From: Thermomicrobiales bacterium
Lineage (GTDB): Bacteria; Chloroflexota; Chloroflexia; Thermomicrobiales; CFX8
DNA length: 64,000 nucleotides
Assembly (NCBI GenBank): GCA_037045155.1
Contig: JBAOIG010000002.1
Location: 124,001-188,000, forward strand
Reading direction: 5' to 3'
The translations under genes and the position numbers were made by a program. The notes below the pieces were generated by a model. The model did not search any database and had not been told where the DNA came from. It worked only from the letters and a program-made list of their open reading frames with translations. Below are positions 8,187-18,286 of this stretch, one piece after another (position 1 is the first letter of the stretch; every line of letters starts with the position of its first letter).

Positions 8187-9248
8187 GTGACGGAACGCGA
8201 CAAGGCAATCGACCTGGCGATGACGACGATCGAGCGGCAGTTCGGCAAGGGCTCGATCATGAAGATGAACGACTCCGCCGGCCGAATGCACATCGAGGCC
8301 ATCCCGACTGGCTCGATCGCGCTCGACCTTGCGCTGGGGATCGGCGGCATCCCGCGCGGCCGGATCACCGAGATCTACGGGCCGGAATCGAGCGGCAAGA
8401 CGACCCTCGCCCAGCACATCATCGCCGAGGCCCAGAAGATGGGTGGCGTGGCGGCCTACATCGACGCCGAGCACGCGCTTCGATCCGCTCTACGCCGAGC
8501 GTTGCGGTGTCGATGCTGGACGATCTGCTGATCTCACAGCCGGACACCGGCGAGCAGGCGCTGGAGATCACTGAGACGCTTGTCCGCTCCGGCGCGATCG
8601 ATGTCATCGTCGTCGACTCGGTCGCCGCGCTGGTGCCGCGCGCCGAGATCGAGGGCGACATGGGCGATTCGCACGTCGGCCTGCAGGCCCGGTTGATGAG
8701 CCAGGCGCTGCGCAAGCTGACCGGCGCCATCTCTCGCTCGACGCACCTCGGTCATCTTCATCAACCAGCTGCGGATGAAGATCGGCGTCATGTTCGGCAG
8801 CCCGGAGACGACGACCGGCGGCCAGGCGCTGAAGTTCTACGCGTCGGTGCGGCATGGATATCCGCCGGATCGAGACGATCAAGTGCTGGCACCGATTCGA
8901 TCGGCAGCCGGGCGCGGGTCAAGGTCGTCAAGAACAAGGTTGCCCCACCATTCCGCCAGGCCGAGTTCGACATCATGTACAACGAGGGCATCTCGAAGGC
9001 CGGCAGCGTCGCTCGATGTCGGCGTCGAGCTCGGCATCGTTCGCAAGAGCGGCGCGTGGTTCTATCTCGGCGAGGAGCGACTGGGCCAGGGCCGGGAGAA
9101 CGCCAAGGAATTTCTCAACAACAACCCGGACGCCCTCGCCGACATCGAGAAGCGCATCCGCGCTACATCGCCAGAGCTCTCCGGCCGGACGGTGATGGAC
9201 GAGGTCGCAGCCGTCCTCAGCGGCGCAAGCGAGGACGACGAGCTCTAA
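8187..9248 (+). CDS. recA: RecA recombinase, reading frame broken by six +1 insertions
   Basis: RecA polymerises on single-stranded DNA to drive strand exchange and to trigger LexA self-cleavage. Nearly all conserved blocks are present but spread over three frames: the N-terminal domain, Walker [10 protein letters not shown], the YIDAEHA strand, the [11 protein letters not shown]alker B region, the L1 segment [13 protein letters not shown], and the GRENAKEF part of the C-domain. Each frame change is +1 (near 8477, 8515, 8745, 8854, 8893 and 9008), so six extra bases restore the original frame at the end. None is a homopolymer error. The GTG start at 8187 follows cgaaagg by 9 nt. I regard the gene as functional in the organism and the shifts as consensus artefacts (see findings). 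Confidence 0.9.
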
Positions 9249-9277
9249 CGGCGGGATCGAGAACTCAGGTAGCCAGT

Positions 9278-9307
9278 GAACGGGGACGGCGCTTGCCGTC
9301 CCCGTTC
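9278..9307. terminator. bidirectional terminator between recA and MBL gene
   Basis: A 13-bp perfect stem (gaacggggacggc with gccgtccccgttc) and a 4-nt loop lies 29 bp after the recA stop and 7 bp after the stop of the convergent MBL-fold gene. Confidence 0.75.
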
Positions 9308-9314
9308 GTCGCGC

Positions 9315-10088
9315 TCAGGCAGCCTCGAATGCCAGCACCTCACCGTTCATCGGGATCCGCAGCTGGCCGGCGACGCCCGCCTCAGTGGCTGCGGCGGCCA
9401 GCGCGTGGCGGGTGAGCAGGCAGTGGTTGATCGCATCCATGTGCGTGGCGATAACGGCGCTATCCGGCGCGGCATGGCAGACACGGATGACATCGGCCGC
9501 TGTCATCGTGATCGGGTCGCCGACGAGAAATTGTGCCGCGCCGCTATTGACGACGATGATGGCTGGCGCATATGCCCCGAGTGCGTCCTCCACCTCAGCG
9601 CACCAGATGGTATCGCCGGCGAGGTAGAGGACTGGCTCACCCGGCGCGCGCACGACGAAGCCGGACACCTTGCCCATTCGCTCGCCGATCTCGCCGGTGC
9701 CATGGCGGCCTCCGGTCCGCGTCAGCTCCAACCCGTGCCACGCGAACGTGTCGTCGATCGGGGTCACGTCGGTGAACCCGTCGGCGCAGAGCCGCTCTTC
9801 ATTCCCCGGTTGGCACAGCAACGGGAGGTCCTTTGGGAGGAGTTCCGCCGCGCGGCGGTCCCAGTGATCGCCATGCAGGTGGGTGACGATCGCGCCGTCG
9901 AGTGTGGCGATGAGCTGAGCGAGCGTCGCTTCATCGTAGGGCAGCTTGACTGTCGGGTTACGCACCTGGTTCGGCGTGTTCGGGATCGGGTCCGAGTTCT
10001 CCCGCGCGCCGAGCATCGGGTCGATCATCAGCCGCTGGCCACCGACCTCGACAACGAGCGTGGCATGGCGGAGAAGCTGAATCTGCAT
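9315..10088 (-). CDS. MBL-fold metal-dependent hydrolase (UlaG-like)
   Basis: The 257-aa protein has the metallo-beta-lactamase zinc motif THLHGDHWD (H70, H72, D74, H75), with further ligands in the LAGDTIW strand and the [10 protein letters not shown] segment. Its size and the very short N-terminal strand before GGQRLMIDP match the UlaG/L-ascorbate-6-phosphate-lactonase-like group, often annotated simply as Zn-dependent hydrolase. It is convergent with recA. The substrate is unknown. Confidence 0.82.
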   Translation of the reverse strand: MQIQLLRHATLVVEVGGQRLMIDPMLGARENSDPIPNTPNQVRNPTVKLPYDEATLAQLIATLDGAIVTHLHGDHWDRRAAELLPKDLPLLCQPGNEERLCADGFTDVTPIDDTFAWHGLELTRTGGRHGTGEIGERMGKVSGFVVRAPGEPVLYLAGDTIWCAEVEDALGAYAPAIIVVNSGAAQFLVGDPITMTAADVIRVCHAAPDSAVIATHMDAINHCLLTRHALAAAATEAGVAGQLRIPMNGEVLAFEAA

Positions 10089-10226
10089 CTGCCTCCTCTG
10101 GCCGGCCCGACCGGCCTCTTCGACTCAGATCGTTCGAGCAGTGTACTCCAGGCCCGCGATGCCATCCCCCGGTCGGTCACTACGCGAGGGAAGAAAGACA
10201 GTGGGTCAGTCTACGCGGCAACGAGG

Positions 10227-10252
10227 GACGGCCCGGCAACTGCCGGGCCGTC
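10227..10252. terminator. hairpin downstream of the NlpC/P60 gene
   Basis: An 11-bp GC-rich stem (gacggcccggc with gccgggccgtc) and a 4-nt loop lies 27 bp after the stop of the minus-strand NlpC/P60 gene. It lacks a clear U tract on that strand. Confidence 0.6.
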
Positions 10253-10278
10253 TCTCATTCATTGTCGTTTCGGAGGGG

Positions 10279-11631
10279 TTAGCCTACGCGGCGAGCAGTG
10301 TAGTATCGCGAACCCCAATAGCTGTCCCAGATGCTGGCGATCGCAACGCCGACATTCTCACTCTGGGCATTGACCATCTTGCCGCCGCCGATGTAGATGC
10401 CGACGTGTGACAGGCCCCACTTGTAGGTGTTCTGCTGGAAGACCAGGTCACCCGGCTGCAGGTTCTCCGGATCGACGTAGGCGCCGCTAACGGACTGAAC
10501 CTCTAGTGAGCGGGAGAGACCGGCATCCGTCACCCGGTTGACCACGTAGTAGGTGAAACCGGAGCAGTCGAAGCCCGCCGGAGTCGTGCCGCCCCAGACG
10601 TAGGCCAGACCGACGTAGTTGAGCGCTTCGGACACGATCGCATCGCCAACACCGCTAACCGGAGCAATCGGCGCGGCAGGCTGCTCAGCCGGTGGCTGCT
10701 CGACAGGCTGCTGGGCCGGCGGCGTGACGGATTCAAGGGTTGGCGAGGTCGGCGCGGCATCAGTCCACGCCAGGTATCCGCCATGAACCCAGCCGACGGT
10801 GCTCAAATAATCGACCTGATACCAGCCATTTCCCTCGCCATCCCAGGCGGGGCCGTCGACGATAACGACGACGTTGCCATCTGGGACGACGGTCAGCACG
10901 CCTGCGCCGTAGTACGCCTCGGAGCGGACGTTCAGCCCGCCACCGCCGGTGCCAGAGACGGTCGCCCGGTCACCAACGCTCAGCCCGCTTGTCACAGGGT
11001 GGCTGGCAACCACTGCTGGCTCGACAGAATCCCCGTTGCCGTCGCCGATCGACAGATAATCCATCGACGCGTAGCCGGTCATGCCGCCATAGGTAACCTG
11101 CGCCCAGCTCCCGCCGTCGCTGCCGGTGAGCCACGACTGGATAACGCCGACCGACGCGCCCTCTGGCATGACAGCGATGACGCCGGCCGCCGTCGTTGCG
11201 CCATCGCGCAGCCGCAGGCCGTAGCCATCGGTGCCGACGACCGCGGCCGAGCCGGAAGAAACCGCCGCCCCGGCAACAGCCTCGTAGCGAACTACGGATG
11301 GGTCGCCAGAGATGTAATCGGCGATGGCCCAGCCTTCAACCCAGCCGTCCGACGTGTCGACCGAGATGTAGTACCAGCCGGAGCCGTCGTCGGCCCAGAC
11401 GGGGCCATCGACGACGGAGACCTCAATCCCCTCATGCAGGGTTGTGATGATCGCGCCGGAATATCCCGCCACGTCGCGCACGTTGATGCCGTCACCGTTG
11501 GTGTAGGCAATCTGAGCGGAATCACCTGGAACGAGGTTGAGATCAGCGGCGACTGGGATTCCAAGCGCCAGCGTCATCGTGATCGCTGCGACAATCGCCA
11601 ATAACGAGCGACTTCGTCTCATGCGTCGCAA
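10279..11631 (-). CDS. secreted SH3b-repeat NlpC/P60 peptidoglycan hydrolase
   Basis: An exported cell-wall hydrolase that cleaves peptide stems. It has a signal peptide (SLLAIVAAITMTLALGIPVAA), three bacterial SH3-like repeats that probably bind the wall (about 35-110, 125-195 and 220-290, each with a GxxVRxxA/LRDGA-type start), a Pro/Gln-rich linker (about 295-325) and a C-terminal NlpC/P60 domain with the catalytic Cys in GFDCSGFTYY and His in LSHVGIYIGGG. TTG 11631 has ggaggg 7 nt upstream and so is preferred, although ATG 11622 is possible. The 470-bp upstream region contains inverted repeats that could form a structured leader. Confidence 0.9.
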   Translation of the reverse strand: MRRMRRSRSLLAIVAAITMTLALGIPVAADLNLVPGDSAQIAYTNGDGINVRDVAGYSGAIITTLHEGIEVSVVDGPVWADDGSGWYYISVDTSDGWVEGWAIADYISGDPSVVRYEAVAGAAVSSGSAAVVGTDGYGLRLRDGATTAAGVIAVMPEGASVGVIQSWLTGSDGGSWAQVTYGGMTGYASMDYLSIGDGNGDSVEPAVVASHPVTSGLSVGDRATVSGTGGGGLNVRSEAYYGAGVLTVVPDGNVVVIVDGPAWDGEGNGWYQVDYLSTVGWVHGGYLAWTDAAPTSPTLESVTPPAQQPVEQPPAEQPAAPIAPVSGVGDAIVSEALNYVGLAYVWGGTTPAGFDCSGFTYYVVNRVTDAGLSRSLEVQSVSGAYVDPENLQPGDLVFQQNTYKWGLSHVGIYIGGGKMVNAQSENVGVAIASIWDSYWGSRYYTARRVG

Positions 11632-12102
11632 TAGAGTTCCCTCCTAAGACACCCCACGAGAGAATCCGGCGCACGCCCTACGAGCGTGGCGCGCATCGCC
11701 AACCAGGCGGCTGATACGGTTGTCGGATTCTCTTCGAGCAGATCGCCGTGTCACTCCACAATCGTGGTGCTACGTCAGCGACTGCCCAGCCCCTCCCGAA
11801 GGCTGTCCTGGGTGTTGGCGGTTCCGAACATCTCCAGCGCCGCACTCCCCTAGTGCGTGCCCTGCCACTCGCGGCAGATATGCAGGAACCTGACGATTAC
11901 AGCCCGGATTCGCGTCGTTGCCCCACAACAGCATCGAATCCAGTTTCACTGCTAGACGACCTTGCCGTCCAGCCGGGTCTGTTGGCCGTTTCCAGAACGC
12001 GTCCCAGACATCATCGTCTCAGGAACGAAGGCACCTTAGCACAGAATTCGAAGGCATGTCAACCAATTCACAAACTATGTACGTACACTCTTACGCACCC
12101 GA
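11632..12102 (-). other. long upstream region of the NlpC/P60 gene with potential RNA structure
   Basis: There is no convincing gene here. A 10-bp inverted repeat (agagaatccg at 11659-11668, cggattctct at 11724-11733) encloses a second GC-rich stem (gcgcacgc with gcgtggcgc). If transcribed from the minus strand, this pair would form a branched leader ending about 27 nt before the ribosome site ggaggg. NlpC/P60 genes in several phyla have c-di-AMP riboswitch leaders, but I could not align the conserved ydaO core to this sequence. Confidence 0.35.
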
Positions 12103-12582
12103 TCAGGGCCAATCGTCGGCGTCGCGTTCGGCCACTTTTCGGGCCAAATAGCCCGTCCCCAAGCCAAAACCGAGGGCGGACACACTCGCCAGCAGCACCC
12201 CGGCGCAGAGGAATAACACAAGCGTCACAATCGACCGAATTGGCCGTCCGCCGGTGTCCAAACCGGCCCCCAGGCCAGTTGACAACATGGCACAGATTGC
12301 AAGTGACGCGAATGCGGAAATGACGGCCAGAAGTGTTGCGCGCCTTGCGCCGCGCCCGTGACCGATGAAGAAGGCCTCGCCATAGCCGAGCGCAACCGCG
12401 GCCGGAACGAGCAACACCCATCCGGCGATGACGATCGCGCGCGCGGCCCCGCCGTCGACGAAACCACCAGCGAAGACAGCCGCACCCAGGACAAGCACGG
12501 TCACTGCCGCGCGCTTGCGGAGGACAATCGGGTCGAAGAATCGATTCCGCGCATGCATCCAACGGGTCGACCGCACATCCAC
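12103..12582 (-). CDS. four-span membrane protein, unknown function
   Basis: The 159-aa product has four hydrophobic helices (about 26-45, 50-75, 83-103 and 120-148) with a basic N-terminus and C-terminal tail. I recognise no family. The start codon is not supported by a clear ribosome site; Met 9 is an alternative. The next minus-strand gene upstream is the coiled-coil protein. Confidence 0.65.
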   Translation of the reverse strand: MDVRSTRWMHARNRFFDPIVLRKRAAVTVLVLGAAVFAGGFVDGGAARAIVIAGWVLLVPAAVALGYGEAFFIGHGRGARRATLLAVISAFASLAICAMLSTGLGAGLDTGGRPIRSIVTLVLFLCAGVLLASVSALGFGLGTGYLARKVAERDADDWP

Positions 12583-12656
12583 TGGAGACGATCCGTCCTA
12601 GGACATTCCGGCGTGGAGATCGATCGCGATGGCGATCGAATACCCTCGGCGTCGGG

Positions 12657-13757
12657 TCACGTCCCGGCCTCCCGGCGCTCGGGGGCCAGCTCCTGTTCGG
12701 TCGCGCGACGCGCGTCGGCAACCGACTCCAGCTCCGCCTGCGCCTGCTCCAATCGCATCCGTGAGCGCGACTCGTGAAGGACCCATAGCTCGCGGCGCAG
12801 CTGGCCGGAGAGTTCGCGCGTCTCCTCAATTCGCGTCTCGAGCGCAGTGGTCCTGGAGGCTAGCTCGCGGTCGATATCATCGAGATCCCCGAGGCGCTGG
12901 CCGAGCCACTCGTCGCGCTGATCGATGGACTGGCGCAGGTCATGCCACTGCGTCTGGATCTGCCGGCGGATCTCATCGATCTGCTCATCAATAAGGTCAT
13001 CCCGCTCGGCAGACTGTGCGGCGAAACGGCTGATCTTCTCCTGCAGGCGAGCGTCAGCCACCCCCAACGCATCGAACAGCGGGTCCAGGTGGGCGATCGA
13101 GTCGCGCATATCCTCAATTGCGACAGCGTGCCGATCGAAGATAGCCGGCAGCTCGTCGATTCGCGCGGAGGCGTTGAGCGATTCCTGGCTGACTTCGGCG
13201 ATGCGCCGCCGGAAGTCCTGCTCGACGATCTTGATCGCGTCCTCGGACAGCTGTAATCCGCGGCGGGTCTCGTCCAGCTCAGCTCGCAGCCCCTCGATCG
13301 ATTCGCGCGCCGCCTGAACAACGCTCGCGTTGCGCTCCGTCTGCGCGGCGATATGGTCGATCAGCGGCCGCAACTCATCGAAGCGGCGCTCGCCCCTGTC
13401 GGCGTCTTCTCTGCCGCGCCGCAGTGCCTCCCCAAGCTCGCTGACATGCGCCTGGATCGAGCGCAGCGGGCGGACGAATCCATCAACGCGCGCATCCAGG
13501 TCGGTGAGCTGCTGACGCAGTCGCTGGTCGTCCAGATGATGCGTCTGCAGCGTCTGGGTGGTCTCGTGACGCTGCTGCTCGACGCCGGCTCGCACCTGGC
13601 CAAGCGCCATCTCGTGTGACTTGAACAGCTCGTCGCCGCGCGCCTGCCGGGCCATCAGCTCGTGAACAATCCCGCGCAGCTCATCGATCTGCTGCTGAAG
13701 CGCGATCATGCGGGTCTCATCGCCGGCATTCGCGCGCAGGTCCGGCCCTCCGCTCAT
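12657..13757 (-). CDS. long coiled-coil protein
   Basis: The 366-residue product is almost entirely heptad-like and highly charged (for example IDELRGIVHELMARQ, LRQQLTDLDARVDGF, IEETRELSGQLRR), with no Cys, no signal peptide and no membrane segment. It is probably a structural or scaffolding protein in the cytoplasm. ATG 13757 has ggggagagc just upstream and is preferred over a start 66 nt earlier. Function cannot be deduced, since coiled coils give no specific homology. Confidence 0.7.
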   Translation of the reverse strand: MSGGPDLRANAGDETRMIALQQQIDELRGIVHELMARQARGDELFKSHEMALGQVRAGVEQQRHETTQTLQTHHLDDQRLRQQLTDLDARVDGFVRPLRSIQAHVSELGEALRRGREDADRGERRFDELRPLIDHIAAQTERNASVVQAARESIEGLRAELDETRRGLQLSEDAIKIVEQDFRRRIAEVSQESLNASARIDELPAIFDRHAVAIEDMRDSIAHLDPLFDALGVADARLQEKISRFAAQSAERDDLIDEQIDEIRRQIQTQWHDLRQSIDQRDEWLGQRLGDLDDIDRELASRTTALETRIEETRELSGQLRRELWVLHESRSRMRLEQAQAELESVADARRATEQELAPERREAGT

Positions 13758-13912
13758 GCTCTCCCCATCTCTGTCCAGACCCGACGATCCGGTCGTCCGA
13801 CTCCAGACGCGCGTGGTCGACATGGTGCGCGCCCGAGGATTGCGGCCCGACCGGCATCAGCGCCGGCACGACATGTCGCGATCATCCAGTCGCCGCTCAT
13901 CGAGCTTGACGC

Positions 13913-14878
13913 TCAGGCGCCAGACGATGTCGGATGATCGAGTGCCTCAATAGTCGCCACCACACTGTCGCCGAGGGCCTTGAGATTGTAGCCACCCTCA
14001 AGGATCAGCACGAGCCGGCCCGCGCAGAGCTCATCGGCCACGTTGCGTATCCTGGCAGCCATCTGGCCGAAGCTCTCGGTTCGCAGGCGCATCTGGGCCA
14101 GTGGGTCGTCGGCATGAGCGTCGAAGCCGGCCGAGATGAGGATCAGCTCGGGAGCGAAGGCGCGCAATGCTGGCAGGATCACGCCATCGAACGCCGCGAG
14201 GTAGATATCCTCGCCCGTGCCAGCCGGCAACGGAATGTTGATCGTCGTCCCACGGCCTGGCCCGCCACCCTCTTCCTGTCGCGACCCGCTTCCCGGGTAG
14301 AACGGGTACTGATGCAGCGAAACGAACAGGACGCTCGGGTCTTCCCAGAAGATGGCCTGGGTGCCATTACCGTGGTGAACATCCCAATCGACGATAGCAA
14401 CCCGGCCCACACCGTGGGCAGACTGTGCGTAGCGGGCAGCGATGGCAACAGTGTTGAAGAGGCAGAACCCCATTGCCCGATTCGGCTCGGCGTGGTGACC
14501 GGGCGGACGGGCAAGCACGAATGCCCGAGGCGCGCGCCCTGCCAGCACGGCGTCGACTGCGAGACAGCCCCCGCCGGCCGCCAGCAGGGCTGTTTCGTAG
14601 GAGTGCGGCGAGACCCAGGTATCCGGGTCGAGCCACGCCCCACCCTGTTCCGCCGCCGATCGAACTCGTTCGACCAGCGCCGACCCATGGACCGCCAGCA
14701 CACGCTCGACCGCTGCCGGCTCGGGCGGCAGCAGCGGCAGCGTGTCGAACAGGCCCGCCTGTCGCAACGCCCGCTCGATCGCCATCCAGCGCTCCGGTGA
14801 TTCGGGGTGCGACCCCGTTTCATGATCCAGATACGCCTCTGACCAGACAAGCGCTGTCCGCGTCGTATCAGTATTCAT
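13913..14878 (-). CDS. histone-deacetylase-family (AcuC/acetylpolyamine amidohydrolase-like) protein
   Basis: A zinc-dependent deacetylase of the arginase/deacetylase fold, acting in bacteria on acetyl-lysine or acetylated polyamines. Family motifs are [10 protein letters not shown] (the His-His charge relay), GFCLFNTVA, the zinc ligands in [23 protein letters not shown], and the LEGGYN loop near the C-terminus with the tunnel residues. At 321 aa the length is normal for a single domain. It is not next to acuA/acs, so the substrate is open. Confidence 0.9.
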   Translation of the reverse strand: MNTDTTRTALVWSEAYLDHETGSHPESPERWMAIERALRQAGLFDTLPLLPPEPAAVERVLAVHGSALVERVRSAAEQGGAWLDPDTWVSPHSYETALLAAGGGCLAVDAVLAGRAPRAFVLARPPGHHAEPNRAMGFCLFNTVAIAARYAQSAHGVGRVAIVDWDVHHGNGTQAIFWEDPSVLFVSLHQYPFYPGSGSRQEEGGGPGRGTTINIPLPAGTGEDIYLAAFDGVILPALRAFAPELILISAGFDAHADDPLAQMRLRTESFGQMAARIRNVADELCAGRLVLILEGGYNLKALGDSVVATIEALDHPTSSGA

Positions 14879-15012
14879 GGCGAGAGTATACGGGCAGGTG
14901 GAAAACGGGAATGTCGGAGCTGATCAGCCGATTCGCCAGGGTCGGTCAATCCCTGTTTCCGCGAGCTGGCTGCTTACGATTCCTGAGCGACCCGCCGATT
15001 CTGACACAACGA

Positions 15013-15516
15013 TCAGGGCGTGCCGCGCCAGGTCTCGGGGTTTGCCCGGGCCGCATAATCGGATGGGTGAGGGTGGCCGTCGAGCGGACGTCGCATGACG
15101 ACCTCGACGCGATCTTCAGCAAAGCCAGAGCGTTTGTAGAACGCGTGCGCTTCGGGGTTGGTGACGTCGACCGTCAGCTCGACAAAGGCGCAGCCATCGG
15201 CGAGGCAGCGCTCGGTTGCCGCGTCGAGCAGGGCAGCGCCGATCCCTTTGCCGCGCCAGCCGTCTGCGACGACAAAGCGGCGAATAACCCCGAATCGGCC
15301 ATGGTTGGACTTCCAGGCGAGGAAGAGCTCCAGTGTGCCGACGACCTCGCCGTCGACCTCGGCAACCAGCACCGACGATGGCTCGTAGGCGTCGTCGTGA
15401 TATTCAGCCAGCGTTGCGCGCTCGTCGAAGCACCAGTCGACACTGCGATGCATCTCCGACCGCCGCGCGACATCCTCGTAACGACCGGGCCTGATGGTGA
15501 TCTCCAGATCGGCCAT
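15013..15516 (-). CDS. GNAT family N-acetyltransferase
   Basis: The 167-aa protein has the GNAT acetyl-CoA motif A FVVADGWRGKGIGAALL (about 82-98) and motif B with NPEAHAFYKRSGF (about 122-134). It probably acetylates a small molecule or protein amine. The start is supported by aagggg about 10 nt upstream. It follows the next gene by only 30 bp on the same strand, so it could be co-transcribed with the kinase operon. Confidence 0.85.
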   Translation of the reverse strand: MADLEITIRPGRYEDVARRSEMHRSVDWCFDERATLAEYHDDAYEPSSVLVAEVDGEVVGTLELFLAWKSNHGRFGVIRRFVVADGWRGKGIGAALLDAATERCLADGCAFVELTVDVTNPEAHAFYKRSGFAEDRVEVVMRRPLDGHPHPSDYAARANPETWRGTP

Positions 15517-15546
15517 ATGCTGGATCCCCTTCTCCGAGCGTTCGCG

Positions 15547-16329
15547 CTACCGCTCCGGTTCGCGGCGCGTCCCACCGTAGATTCGCACTGTCGTCGACTC
15601 CATCGCAACCCGGACGATGTCGCGCCGCCCGACCACGACCTCCAGCCGTTCGGGCGGGCCGTCGGATCCGGTGACGATGGCCAGCGCCGCATCCCCACCG
15701 AGCCGCGGCTTGTCGGTCACCAACACCTGTCCCGGCGCGGAGACCCGCCCCGCGGTGAGGGCGAGAACGATGCTGGTCTCTCCACGACGAACGACGACTG
15801 CGGCAGCCTGCCCCGACGCCTGCGTGCCGATGACTGCGATACGCAGGGTTACCCCATCGAGCTCCATCATTCCGTCACTGAAGCGGAGGTCCACGCCCAG
15901 TCGGCGGCTCATTTGCTCGACCATAGTCCAACCCGATCCGGCCCCCGGGACTCCGGCGATGATCACCTGGGCTGGCCGAAGCTGCTCGATCACCGCCAAT
16001 AGCGCCGGCACAATGTCGTCGTCGGCTGGCGCAATGACGACCCGTGGACGCGGCGACATCGGCCGCGACAATCTGCTTGTCAACGCCTGCGCCTCTTCGC
16101 GATCCCTGGTGTTGAGCACCAGTGCCCGCCAGTCGCCATCTTCGATCATCGCGCTGGGCCGATCGTCCACGTTGACGATCAACATCTGCGTCCCGCCCGA
16201 GTTCATCAGCCAGAATGTAATCGGCAGGCCGGCAGCAACGATGAGCAGCGCAAACGCGCCCGCAATTGCCACGAATCGTCGGTCTCGCCACGGCGGGGGA
16301 CGATCCCCGGCGCCGCCAGGCCCGTTCAT
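15547..16329 (-). CDS. membrane-anchored protein, unknown function
   Basis: The 260-aa product has one N-terminal transmembrane helix (FVAIAGAFALLIVAAGLPITFWLM) and an external domain. That domain (MLIVNVDD, VVIAPADDDIVPALLAVIEQLRPAQVIIAG) vaguely recalls a degenerate ComEC C-terminal MBL module without metal ligands; this is a weak impression only. Its ATG overlaps the stop of the PASTA kinase (ATGA), so it is translationally coupled to it and may act in the same envelope-sensing pathway. Confidence 0.6.
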   Translation of the reverse strand: MNGPGGAGDRPPPWRDRRFVAIAGAFALLIVAAGLPITFWLMNSGGTQMLIVNVDDRPSAMIEDGDWRALVLNTRDREEAQALTSRLSRPMSPRPRVVIAPADDDIVPALLAVIEQLRPAQVIIAGVPGAGSGWTMVEQMSRRLGVDLRFSDGMMELDGVTLRIAVIGTQASGQAAAVVVRRGETSIVLALTAGRVSAPGQVLVTDKPRLGGDAALAIVTGSDGPPERLEVVVGRRDIVRVAMESTTVRIYGGTRREPER

Positions 16330-18269
16330 TGTCCCGGGTCGTAGTAGGTGAGATCGACCGGGGAACCGACCGGGACGCTCGTCCCCCAGCCGAGGGTGCT
16401 CGTCAGAATGCCGCCGGCCGGGAAGCTATCACAATCGAATGTCGCGTCGATCAGCTGATGGACGCGGACGCACGAGAGCGGCGTGAGGTTCGCGACGACG
16501 AGGCCGGCCGTCCGCATTTCGGCCACCGCCGACTGATAATCCAGTCCGTAGACATAGGGGACGACCGCCATCTGGGCAGCCCGCACGAACATCGTCACGG
16601 TCGCCCCGACCGGCGCAGAGCCAGCGGGGTCGGTCCGGATGACCGCGCCGGGCGCGACGGTGTCGCTCTCCTCTTCAGCCCGCTCGACTGTGAAGCCGAG
16701 AGCCTCGAGCTGTGCCCGCGCCGCTCCCGGCTCCATGCCGGCCAGATCGGGAATCCCAACTGTCGACGCGCCGATGCTGATGACGATCGTGATGACCTCC
16801 CCACCAGCCAGTATCGTGCCGGTCGGCGGCTGCTGGCTGATGACGCGCCCGGGGGGGACATTGGCGCTCGCCTGCTCGCGAATCACCAGATCCCAAGTAT
16901 CCCCCACAGCGGACGTAGCCTCCTCCTGCGACATCCCGACCAGCGATGGAACCCGGCTGGCGGCCGGCCCCGGGGTTTTCGTCGCGGGCGAGATTGGCGT
17001 CGTCGGGACAATAGCCGGCGGCGTTACAGTTGGTCCAGTGGACGGTGGCGCCGGGGTCGGAGTCGCCAGAATAGCCGCGCCAGACGGACGCGGCGTCGCA
17101 GTCGGCGCGAGATCGGCAGCGAAGATTCCGGGCCCGACCCGGAATGCCAACAGGATCAGGCCAACAATCGTCAGCAGGATTGCCGAGCCTATCAGCCAGG
17201 TGACGCAGCCGACGTCGTCCCGGTTAGATCGCGTCGCTGGCGCCGGGTGGCCGCGATAGGCGCGCACGTCACGCTGCGCGGGGGCCTGTCGTGTCGTGAG
17301 CTGGCCAGTCTGCTGACGAACGCCGCCGCTGCCGCGCACCGCTGGCGGATGCACGACCGGTCGGGCTGCGCTCGGAGTCGGAGGGAGCGGCGCCCTGGTT
17401 TGTGGCGCTATGCGGGGAGGATCGACGGGTGGGGCCGGCGGGCGGATTGGGAGATCCCAATGTCGCAAGGCGCCCGCCAGAGCTGCGCCGGTTGGATACC
17501 GTTGGGCAGGGTCTTTCGCCAGCGCCTTGAGGACGATCGCATCGACGGCCGGAGGAATCGCGGGATTGTGAGTCGACGGCGCAAGCGGCGGCGTGTTCAC
17601 ATGCTGCATTGCCACGCCGACCGGCGTATCCGCGTCGAACGGCAGTCGCTTGGTCAGCATCTCGAACAGGACGATTCCGGTCGAGTAAAGGTCGGAGGCC
17701 GGCGTCGCTGGCTCGCCACGCGCCTGCTCCGGAGAGACGTAGTGAACGGTGCCCATGCCGGTGCCGGTCTCGGTCAGATTGACATCCTGCGCGCCCTTGG
17801 CAATGCCAAAGTCCACAACCTTGGCGTTGCCGTCGCGATCGACCAGGATGTTCTGGGGCTTGATATCACGGTGGACCAGGCCGCGTTGATGGGCATAATC
17901 GAGCGCCGACGCAACCTGACTGATGATGAAGATGGCCCCATCGACCGAGAATGGCCCCTGGCGGCGAATCAGCTCCTTGAGGTTCGGGCCGCGGATGTAC
18001 TCCATGACGATGTAGTGGCGGTCACCATCGGTGCCGACATCGTAGACATTGACGATGTTCGGATGAGAGAAGCGGGCCGCCGCCTGCGCCTCACGCTCGA
18101 AGCGGCGCAAGAACCCTTCGTCAGTCGCATACTGACGGCGCAGGATCTTCATCGCGACGGCGCGGTTCAGCAGCAGATCCTGGGCACGGTAGACAACCGC
18201 CATGCCCCCCTCGCCAAGGACCTCGCCCAGGCGATATCGTCCGTTGAGCACCGCGTCCTGTTGCTCCAC
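16326..18269 (-). CDS. pknB: PknB-type Ser/Thr protein kinase with PASTA repeats
   Basis: A transmembrane kinase that links cell-wall state to intracellular phosphorylation. The order is kinase domain (about 10-270) with glycine loop GEGGMA, catalytic lysine in AMKIL, HRDIKPQN and DFG; a Pro-rich cytoplasmic linker; one transmembrane helix (about 355-385); then three extracellular PASTA-like repeats (VPSLVGMS..., IPDLAGME..., VPYVYGLD...), which bind peptidoglycan fragments in homologues. The third repeat has two Cys and is divergent. GTG 18269 is favoured (ggaggt 6 nt upstream); TTG 18272 is possible. It lies 14 bp after ispE and overlaps the next gene, indicating an rsmA-ispE-pknB transcript. 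Confidence 0.93.
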   Translation of the reverse strand: MEQQDAVLNGRYRLGEVLGEGGMAVVYRAQDLLLNRAVAMKILRRQYATDEGFLRRFEREAQAAARFSHPNIVNVYDVGTDGDRHYIVMEYIRGPNLKELIRRQGPFSVDGAIFIISQVASALDYAHQRGLVHRDIKPQNILVDRDGNAKVVDFGIAKGAQDVNLTETGTGMGTVHYVSPEQARGEPATPASDLYSTGIVLFEMLTKRLPFDADTPVGVAMQHVNTPPLAPSTHNPAIPPAVDAIVLKALAKDPAQRYPTGAALAGALRHWDLPIRPPAPPVDPPRIAPQTRAPLPPTPSAARPVVHPPAVRGSGGVRQQTGQLTTRQAPAQRDVRAYRGHPAPATRSNRDDVGCVTWLIGSAILLTIVGLILLAFRVGPGIFAADLAPTATPRPSGAAILATPTPAPPSTGPTVTPPAIVPTTPISPATKTPGPAASRVPSLVGMSQEEATSAVGDTWDLVIREQASANVPPGRVISQQPPTGTILAGGEVITIVISIGASTVGIPDLAGMEPGAARAQLEALGFTVERAEEESDTVAPGAVIRTDPAGSAPVGATVTMFVRAAQMAVVPYVYGLDYQSAVAEMRTAGLVVANLTPLSCVRVHQLIDATFDCDSFPAGGILTSTLGWGTSVPVGSPVDLTYYDPGQ

Positions 18270-18286
18270 CAACCGACCTCCAGCGG

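Noticed and set aside
8470..9010. Programmed frameshifting in recA and groEL
   Set aside because: Ten shifts in two genes, all +1, lack slippery sites and structures. Merged alleles are a far simpler explanation.
9276..10373. 365-codon + strand frame opposite the MBL-fold hydrolase
   Set aside because: No motif, and it covers terminators; the minus strand has a clear zinc motif.
11632..12102. c-di-AMP (ydaO) riboswitch before the NlpC/P60 gene
   Set aside because: Context is right but I could not match the conserved core; only generic stems are visible.
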